From NCBI GenBank assembly GCA_030533385.1, contig JAUNJG010000004.1, forward strand, positions 17,319 through 81,318: a DNA stretch of 64,000 nt. Direction: 5' to 3'. Below are positions 59,238-64,000 of this stretch, one piece after another (the first letter of the stretch is position 1; every line of letters begins with the position of its first letter). A program made the position numbers and the translations under genes. This DNA is from Eubacteriales bacterium. GTDB taxonomy: Bacteria; Bacillota; Clostridia; Lachnospirales; Lachnospiraceae. The notes under the pieces are model-generated. The model was given only the letters and a program-made list of their open reading frames with translations, searched no databases and had not been told where the DNA came from.

Positions 59238-60533
59238 ATGATGAGCAATTATAGATTTGAAACATTACAGCTTCACGTTGGACAGGAACAGCCGGATGTG
59301 GCGACGGGGGCAAGGGCGGTGCCGATTTATCAGACCGCCTCCTATGTCTTTCATGATTCCGCCCATGCGGCGGCCCGGTTCGGATTGGCGGATGCGGGGA
59401 ACATTTACGGAAGGCTGACCAACTCCACCCAGGAGGTGCTGGAAAAAAGAATTGCCGCCCTGGAGGGTGGCGTGGCGGCATTGGCTCTGTCCTCGGGAGC
59501 GGCGGCTGTCACTTATGCCATCCAGGCGCTGGCGGAGGCGGGAGAGCATATCGTGGCGCAAAAAACCATCTATGGAGGAAGTTATAATCTGCTGGCGCAC
59601 ACCCTGCCTAAATACGGCATTGCCACGACTTTTGTGGACGCCCATAATCTGGCGGAGCTGGAGGGAGCTATACAGGAAAACACCAAGGCGATTTACCTGG
59701 AAACGCTGGGCAATCCAAACAGCGACATTCCGGATATTGATGCCATTGCGGACATCGCCCACAAACATGGATTGCCGTTGGTTATCGACAACACTTTCGG
59801 CACGCCGTACCTCATCCGGCCGATAGAGCATGGGGCGGATATCGTCGTACACTCCGCGACCAAATTTATTGGCGGCCATGGAACGACATTGGGAGGAATC
59901 ATCGTGGATTCAGGCAAATTTGACTGGGCGGCCAGCGGAAGATATCCATCCATATCCGCTCCGAATCCGAGCTATCATGGCGTGTCCTTCACCGACGCCG
60001 CCGGTGCGGCGGCCTTTGTGACTTACATTCGTGCCATCTTGCTGAGAGATACGGGTGCGACCATCTCTCCATTTCACGCATTTTTGCTGTTACAGGGGGT
60101 GGAGACCCTTTCCCTGCGGCTGGACAGACATGTTGAAAATACCAAAAAAGTGGTAGAGTACCTGGCGAATCATCCGCAGGTGGAGCATGTCAACCACCCT
60201 TCCCTGCCGGGACATCCGGACCACGAGCTGTACCGAAGATATTTTCCGGAAGGCGGCGCATCCATTTTTACTTTCGAGATAGCGGGCGGGCAGGAGGAAG
60301 CTCACAAGTTTATTGACAATCTTTCCTTGTTCTCCCTGCTTGCAAATGTGGCGGATGTCAAAAGTCTTGTAATCCACCCGGCCACCACCACCCACTCCCA
60401 GCTGACGGAGGAAGAATTAAAGGATCAGGGAATCCGGCCGAATACCATTCGCCTCTCCATCGGAACGGAGCATATTGATGACATTCTGGCCGATTTGGAA
60501 GCGGGCTTTCAGGCAGTAGCAGAAGGAAGATAA
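59238..60533 (+). CDS. metY: O-acetylhomoserine sulfhydrylase (Cys/Met metabolism PLP enzyme)
   Basis: A 431-residue gamma-family PLP enzyme of the length typical for Met[21 protein letters not shown] and [20 protein letters not shown] open it. The PLP Lys lies in [16 protein letters not shown], and [16 protein letters not shown] and [20 protein letters not shown] line the active site. It joins sulfide to O-acetylhomoserine to give homocysteine. Sulfide would come from AsrABC. GAGGAGAT precedes ATG 59238. Expression is probably set by the Rrf2 protein and the Cys leader. Confidence 0.93.
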   Translation: MMSNYRFETLQLHVGQEQPDVATGARAVPIYQTASYVFHDSAHAAARFGLADAGNIYGRLTNSTQEVLEKRIAALEGGVAALALSSGAAAVTYAIQALAEAGEHIVAQKTIYGGSYNLLAHTLPKYGIATTFVDAHNLAELEGAIQENTKAIYLETLGNPNSDIPDIDAIADIAHKHGLPLVIDNTFGTPYLIRPIEHGADIVVHSATKFIGGHGTTLGGIIVDSGKFDWAASGRYPSISAPNPSYHGVSFTDAAGAAAFVTYIRAILLRDTGATISPFHAFLLLQGVETLSLRLDRHVENTKKVVEYLANHPQVEHVNHPSLPGHPDHELYRRYFPEGGASIFTFEIAGGQEEAHKFIDNLSLFSLLANVADVKSLVIHPATTTHSQLTEEELKDQGIRPNTIRLSIGTEHIDDILADLEAGFQAVAEGR

Positions 60534-60581
60534 TTGAAAGCCATGAGGAGAATCAGGGGGATTTTACAGAAGAAAATTCTC

Positions 60582-60609
60582 TTGCATTCATCATGAGGAA
60601 TGTTACAAT
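60582..60609 (+). promoter_or_regulatory. cysK promoter
   Basis: TTGCAT (60582-60587) and TACAAT (60604-60609) are 16 bases apart. The short leader that follows contains CTGTCAGGTGTGTTCGGACG and CCTGTCAGCGCAGG, the last relative of the GTGTTCGGA repeat. Confidence 0.55.
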
Positions 60610-60694
60610 AGATGAAAAAAGACGAGCGGGGAATGTTCTGTCAGGTGTGTTCGGACGCCGCCTGTCAGCGCAGGAAGAAGGAGGAAATGAAAGC

Positions 60695-61627
60695 ATGGCA
60701 AAAATATACGAAAACATTACAGAACTGATTGGAAAGACGCCTCTGGTGGCGCTTCACAATGTGGAGAGAAAATGGGGGTTGGAGGCCCGTTTGCTTGGGA
60801 AGGTAGAGTCGTTAAATCCGACGGGCAGCGTGAAGGATAGAATTGCCATTGCCATGGTGGAAGATGCGGAAGCGAGGGGGATTTTAAAGCCGGGAGGCAC
60901 TATCATCGAGCCGACGTCGGGAAACACGGGCATCGGTCTTGCCGCAGTGGCGGCGGCGAAAGGATACCACATGATTCTTACGATGCCGGAAACCATGAGC
61001 GTGGAGCGAAGAAATATCGTGAAGGCATACGGCGCGGAGGTGGTACTCACCGACGGTGCGAAGGGAATGAAAGGCGCCATCGAGAAGGCAGAACAATTAC
61101 AAAAAGAGATTGCCGGAAGTTTCGTGCCGGGGCAGTTTGATAACCCTGCCAACCCGGAAAAACATGAAAAGACCACCGGCCCCGAAATATGGGAGGATAC
61201 CGATGGGGCGGTGGATATTTTTGTGGCCGGCGTGGGCAGCGGAGGCACGCTGACGGGAACCGGGCGTTATTTAAAGAGCAAAAATCCTAAAGTACAGGTC
61301 GTTGCCGTGGAGCCGGCAGATTCTCCGGTGTTATCCGAGGGGCGGAGCGGCGCCCATAAAATACAGGGCATTGGAGCCGGGTTTGTGCCGGGCAATCTGG
61401 ACACGGCAGTTTATGACGAGGTGATTACCGTAAAAAATGAGGAGGCCATCTCAGCGGCGAAAGAGCTGGCAAAAGCGGAGGGAATCCTCACCGGAATTTC
61501 TGCCGGAGCGGCCCTCCATGCCGCCGCTGTCCTGGCAAGAAGATCGGAGAACAAGGGAAAGAATATCGTGGTGATTTTGCCGGACAACGGAGATCGATAT
61601 TATTCCACCGCCCTGTTTACCCAATGA
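60695..61627 (+). CDS. cysK: Cysteine synthase A
   Basis: A 310-residue O-acetylserine sulfhydrylase. The PLP Lys lies in [12 protein letters not shown], the substrate loop is [19 protein letters not shown], and phosphate binding is by [17 protein letters not shown]. The closing segment [15 protein letters not shown] is also typical. It makes cysteine from O-acetylserine and sulfide. GAAGGAGG lies before ATG 60695. It follows the sulfhydrylase gene with its own promoter. Confidence 0.96.
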   Translation: MAKIYENITELIGKTPLVALHNVERKWGLEARLLGKVESLNPTGSVKDRIAIAMVEDAEARGILKPGGTIIEPTSGNTGIGLAAVAAAKGYHMILTMPETMSVERRNIVKAYGAEVVLTDGAKGMKGAIEKAEQLQKEIAGSFVPGQFDNPANPEKHEKTTGPEIWEDTDGAVDIFVAGVGSGGTLTGTGRYLKSKNPKVQVVAVEPADSPVLSEGRSGAHKIQGIGAGFVPGNLDTAVYDEVITVKNEEAISAAKELAKAEGILTGISAGAALHAAAVLARRSENKGKNIVVILPDNGDRYYSTALFTQ

Positions 61628-61929
61628 CAAAAAAACAGGAGGAAACAGACAAAAATACCCCTTGCTTCCGGTGATGTATTCCATTTATAATATAGCTATA
61701 CTTAGAAGCAAATAGGATTTGCTGGAAAAACCGGAATGAAAAAAAATCACAGATTCTTGTAGTATATGCATGAAAGAGGACGATCTGGTATAAAAGCTCG
61801 ACAGGGCATAAGTACATGGGTATCGTCCGTCGGGTTGACACTTCGCAGATGGACGTTAGGGACATCATTGAGGTCATTGAGGAAACGTGCATGGAAATAC
61901 GACAGAATAAAAGGAAAAGGGGGAAAACA
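61628..61929 (+). other. Gap before the surface-protein gene
   Basis: About 300 bases. TATAATATAGC near 61688 could be a -10 region. No gene, hairpin terminator or known RNA element is recognised. Confidence 0.4.
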
Positions 61930-62889
61930 ATGAAGAAAAAAGACCGGAAACTTGTTACGGCGATGGTTTTTGGAGGAGTTTTGGGAGTCATGTTTGCGAC
62001 CGGCGGTGTCTTTGACGGCGCACCGAAGTCCTGTGGGACGGTGCAGGCAGCTACGCCCCGCCTGAACAAGAGGAAGGCTGCCGTTAAGATGGGAGGGAAG
62101 GTGACGCTGAAAGTAAGTGCGCCTACTTCAAAAGTAAAATGGAAGGTGAACAAACGGAAGGTTTTAAAGATTGAAAAGATCAGAGGCCCTAAGAAAAACA
62201 CGGTTGTACTTCGGGGGCTTAGGAAGGGAAAAGCCGTTGTAACCGCACGGGTGGGAGGAAGAAAGTTAAGATCCACGATCACGGTGAAGCATACCCATGC
62301 CTGCACCATACCGGCCACTTGTACGGAGCCGGCAAGATGTGTCTGCGGAAAGACTTATGGGATGCCGGCGGGGCATAGCTACTCGACGGCCACCTGCCAG
62401 ACTCCGGCTACCTGCGTGCGCTGCGGAGCTACCACCGGAGGGGTAAGCGCCCACAACTTTGATGCGTCTACCCGTCGCTGTGTTTGGTGTAATATCCATA
62501 ATTTGCCTGAGTTGATTCATTTCAGTCTGTCCGGAACCGCTCTCGATGGCGAGGATTGGTATAATACGACTTCAATAGCCCTGGTTATATCAAATAACGG
62601 TTTCGAGCCGTTTGTCGTTGATGCGACTTCTCCGGGTGTTATGGTGCCTGCAAGCGGCGCTGCACCGATTAACCTGTTCCCGGTGAACAGGAGTGGGGTA
62701 GCCTATATCGATGTGGCTGTTTTGCCTGCCTTTACATCGAATCGCGTATTGTGGTGGCACACGATGAACTCTTCGACAAGATTCACCTTTACTCCGCAGG
62801 GAACGCTCAGTTTTAATGCCAAATACGATGGCATCAATTATCGCATTACCATAAAAATAGATGGTACTTACACTTTTGTTCGCATATAG
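61930..62889 (+). CDS. Secreted protein with Ig-like and Cys-repeat domains
   Basis: A 319-residue exported protein. A signal peptide (about 1-41) has a basic start, MVFGGVLGVMFATGG and a likely cut near VQAA. Then comes a very Lys/Arg-rich bacterial Ig-like (BIG2) domain (about 42-118). Three short Cys/His units follow (about 120-190): HACTIPATC with CVCGKTYG, HSYSTATCQTPATCVRCGAT, and HNF with CVWCN, as found in many Firmicutes surface proteins. The C-terminal 120 residues are beta-rich and unassigned. No sortase motif or membrane anchor is seen. GGGGGAAAAC precedes the ATG. Confidence 0.8.
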   Translation: MKKKDRKLVTAMVFGGVLGVMFATGGVFDGAPKSCGTVQAATPRLNKRKAAVKMGGKVTLKVSAPTSKVKWKVNKRKVLKIEKIRGPKKNTVVLRGLRKGKAVVTARVGGRKLRSTITVKHTHACTIPATCTEPARCVCGKTYGMPAGHSYSTATCQTPATCVRCGATTGGVSAHNFDASTRRCVWCNIHNLPELIHFSLSGTALDGEDWYNTTSIALVISNNGFEPFVVDATSPGVMVPASGAAPINLFPVNRSGVAYIDVAVLPAFTSNRVLWWHTMNSSTRFTFTPQGTLSFNAKYDGINYRITIKIDGTYTFVRI

Positions 62890-62947
62890 TTCATATATGA
62901 TAGGAAGGAAACCGCCGCCGCATTTTTGAGGCGGCAGTTCCGGGAAA

Positions 62948-62982
62948 GCAAAAGCCTCCGGCGATCTGCCGGAGGCTTTTGC
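62948..62982. terminator. Bidirectional terminator
   Basis: GCAAAAGCCTCCGGC (62948-62962) pairs perfectly over 15 bp with GCCGGAGGCTTTTGC (62968-62982), separating the surface protein from the convergent Rrf2 gene. Confidence 0.88.
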
Positions 62983-63013
62983 TCCTTCGTGGGAGAAGAT
63001 ATTCCCCGCCTGC

Positions 63014-63457
63014 CTAGCTGCGGATTTGGGAGGTGATGGCGGAGTAGCGATAATAATTTTTAATGATATCTTGTAGAGTAATGTCCTTCATTTTTTGTTC
63101 CGCAGCATCCTGAACGAAATTATAGTACTGTTGGATAGAGTACTGAATGTTGACCCCGACGCCACATTCCGGGTTCGTGTGAGTGTCCAGATGAAGGAGG
63201 GGTTTGTCACCTTCCACCGCTTTGTAGATGGAAAAGAGGGTGATGTTCTCCGGTTCTCTGGCAAGGGCCGGCGTGGGATGTCCGGGGACGCTGGTGATGA
63301 TTCCACCCTTTTTTAAAAGCCCCATAATCTGGCGGACAAAGGCCGGGTTGGTCTTGATGCTGTTAGCAAAGGCGGCACTGGTCAGGTTTTCCAGAGGATT
63401 CAGTGCAATCAGAACAAGAATGTGAATGGCGTCGCTGAGTTTTGTGGAATATTTCAT
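63014..63457 (-). CDS. Rrf2-family regulator (YwnA-like)
   Basis: A 147-residue Rrf2 protein. MKYSTKLSDAIHILVLIALN starts the domain and NSIKTNPAFVRQIMGLLKKG is the recognition part. Instead of the IscR three-Cys cluster it has only one Cys (NPECGVGVNIQ), so a thiol or small-molecule sensor is more likely than an Fe-S cluster. AAAGGAC precedes the start. It is unlike the Rrf2 at 58238. Its target is unknown; nothing is divergent with it inside the window except the riboswitch transcript. Confidence 0.88.
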   Translation of the reverse strand: MKYSTKLSDAIHILVLIALNPLENLTSAAFANSIKTNPAFVRQIMGLLKKGGIITSVPGHPTPALAREPENITLFSIYKAVEGDKPLLHLDTHTNPECGVGVNIQYSIQQYYNFVQDAAEQKMKDITLQDIIKNYYRYSAITSQIRS

Positions 63458-63847
63458 AATGAAGTCCTTTCTATGTGTTGGCAAAAATGTTCGCATGAAA
63501 CGCCCATTGTCTAAAATCAGGGAATCGCCTGCCTCGCAGCCTGTCCTCTTTGCAGGTTTCAAAAGAGGAAGTTTTTTTAAGATGCCGGGCAGGGCGAAGG
63601 AAACTCGCCGGGATTGGTGTGGGATATCCGGCAAATATCGATGGCGTAATGATGGAGCGTTTTGCACACTCTGATAGGTGTTTGGATGTCTAAATGTAAG
63701 AAATATTATAACAACGATTGGCGGGAACGTCAAGAAAGGGAGGAGGGCGACAGAGGGTTGTCGCAAGCCCTTTTATGCCAGATGACGCATCCTATCGGCC
63801 TTGTAGAGAAATTGTTATATAAAAGAAAAATTAGACCAAAATATCTC
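63458..63847. other. Gap between the Rrf2 gene and the riboswitch
   Basis: No gene is supported. GCGACA/TGTCGC forms a small hairpin near 63748-63765 with CCCTTTT after it, a possible terminator. Confidence 0.4.
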
Positions 63848-63876
63848 TTGTGTTTTTGAGAAAACACGGGTATAAT
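63848..63876 (+). promoter_or_regulatory. Promoter of the riboswitch transcript
   Basis: TTGTGT (63848-63853) and TATAAT (63871-63876) are 17 bases apart, with the riboswitch starting about 25 bases later. Confidence 0.68.
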
Positions 63877-63899
63877 AAAAAAATAAGTAATGAATTCCA

Positions 63900-63998
63900 T
63901 ATGAAAGGCAAAACCGTCGAAAGACGGCGACGCAAAGCTATAGGGCCGGGAGTTTGACAGTTGAATAATGTAAAAATGTACCGCAGGGCTTATATTTC
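63900..63998 (+). ncRNA. Cyclic-di-GMP-I (GEMM) riboswitch
   Basis: AAAGGCAAAACC, a GAAA tetraloop in CCGTCGAAAGACGG, GCGACGCAAAGC and TATAGGGCC are the signature parts of the GEMM-I aptamer in the right order. The P1b stem GTC-GAAA-GAC is intact, and the second stem lies between GGGCC and the GGGCTT near 63985. It binds c-di-GMP and controls the gene downstream, beyond the window edge. This links the signalling island to an output. Confidence 0.88.
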
Positions 63999-64000
63999 CT

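Noticed and set aside
1-64000. CRISPR array, tRNA, rRNA, insertion sequence or prophage
   Set aside because: No regularly spaced repeats, no cloverleaf with CCA end, no transposase or phage genes were seen on either strand.

Overview
The window looks like chromosome of a strictly anaerobic, low-to-mid GC Clostridia, most like a gut Lachnospiraceae. The signs are GGAGG-type ribosome sites everywhere, Clostridia-type AsrABC sulfite reductase, DegV proteins, a DUF3798 ABC system, a c-di-GMP-I riboswitch and many GGDEF proteins. No rRNA, tRNA, IS element, prophage or CRISPR array was seen.

Layout. 1-3.2 kb: the end of a GntP-type permease, a DeoR regulator, two flavin proteins and an MBL-fold hydrolase. 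3.3-8.7 kb: response regulator, histidine kinase, ABC ATPase and FtsX-type permease, a peptide sensing/detoxification module. 8.8-10.4 kb: an AbrB/PIN toxin-antitoxin pair, flanked by a 41-bp direct repeat of the permease 3' end, then a convergent HicAB pair. 10.4-12.6 kb: EamA transporter and divergent LysR regulator. 12.8-18.8 kb: a 3-alpha-HSDH-like SDR with an NTF2-fold partner, facing a MerR regulator, MFS transporter, M20 amidohydrolase and DUF554 protein. 18.9-23.1 kb: acylphosphatase, MutS2 and a secreted GH5-CBM2 cellulase. 23.2-28.1 kb (minus strand): DUF3798 lipoprotein, double ABC ATPase and two permeases, substrate unknown.

29-47.7 kb is a signalling island. A GGDEF-PAS-GAF-EAL protein sits behind two poly-G tracts. 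A MarR/flavodoxin pair follows, then a run consisting of REC-HD-GYP-GGDEF, a hybrid kinase, DegV, a pseudokinase carrying an HPt domain, and a second DegV. A flavodoxin and two more GGDEF proteins complete it. The His and Asp residues present would allow a four-step phosphorelay ending on a c-di-GMP enzyme.

48-63.5 kb is anaerobic sulfur/nitrogen metabolism. asrABC runs directly into a molybdenum nitrate-reductase-like operon (catalytic subunit, ferredoxin, flavoprotein), then a TDT anion channel, a MobA-MobB fusion and MoeA. An Rrf2 regulator faces O-acetylhomoserine sulfhydrylase and cysteine synthase. A cysteine-rich leader peptide plus terminator lies ahead of the sulfhydrylase. A secreted Cys-repeat protein, a second Rrf2 regulator and a c-di-GMP riboswitch reading out of the window finish it.

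The most unusual points are the G9 tract inside the spacer of a promoter-like sequence upstream of the GGDEF/EAL gene, the pseudokinase-HPt relay, a structured leader shared by two GGDEF genes, the Cys-codon attenuator, and the fusion of asr and nar genes into one operon, which suggests nitrate-to-ammonia reduction through a siroheme sulfite reductase. Starts were chosen by ribosome-site spacing; all functions are inferred by reading protein motifs, not by database search.
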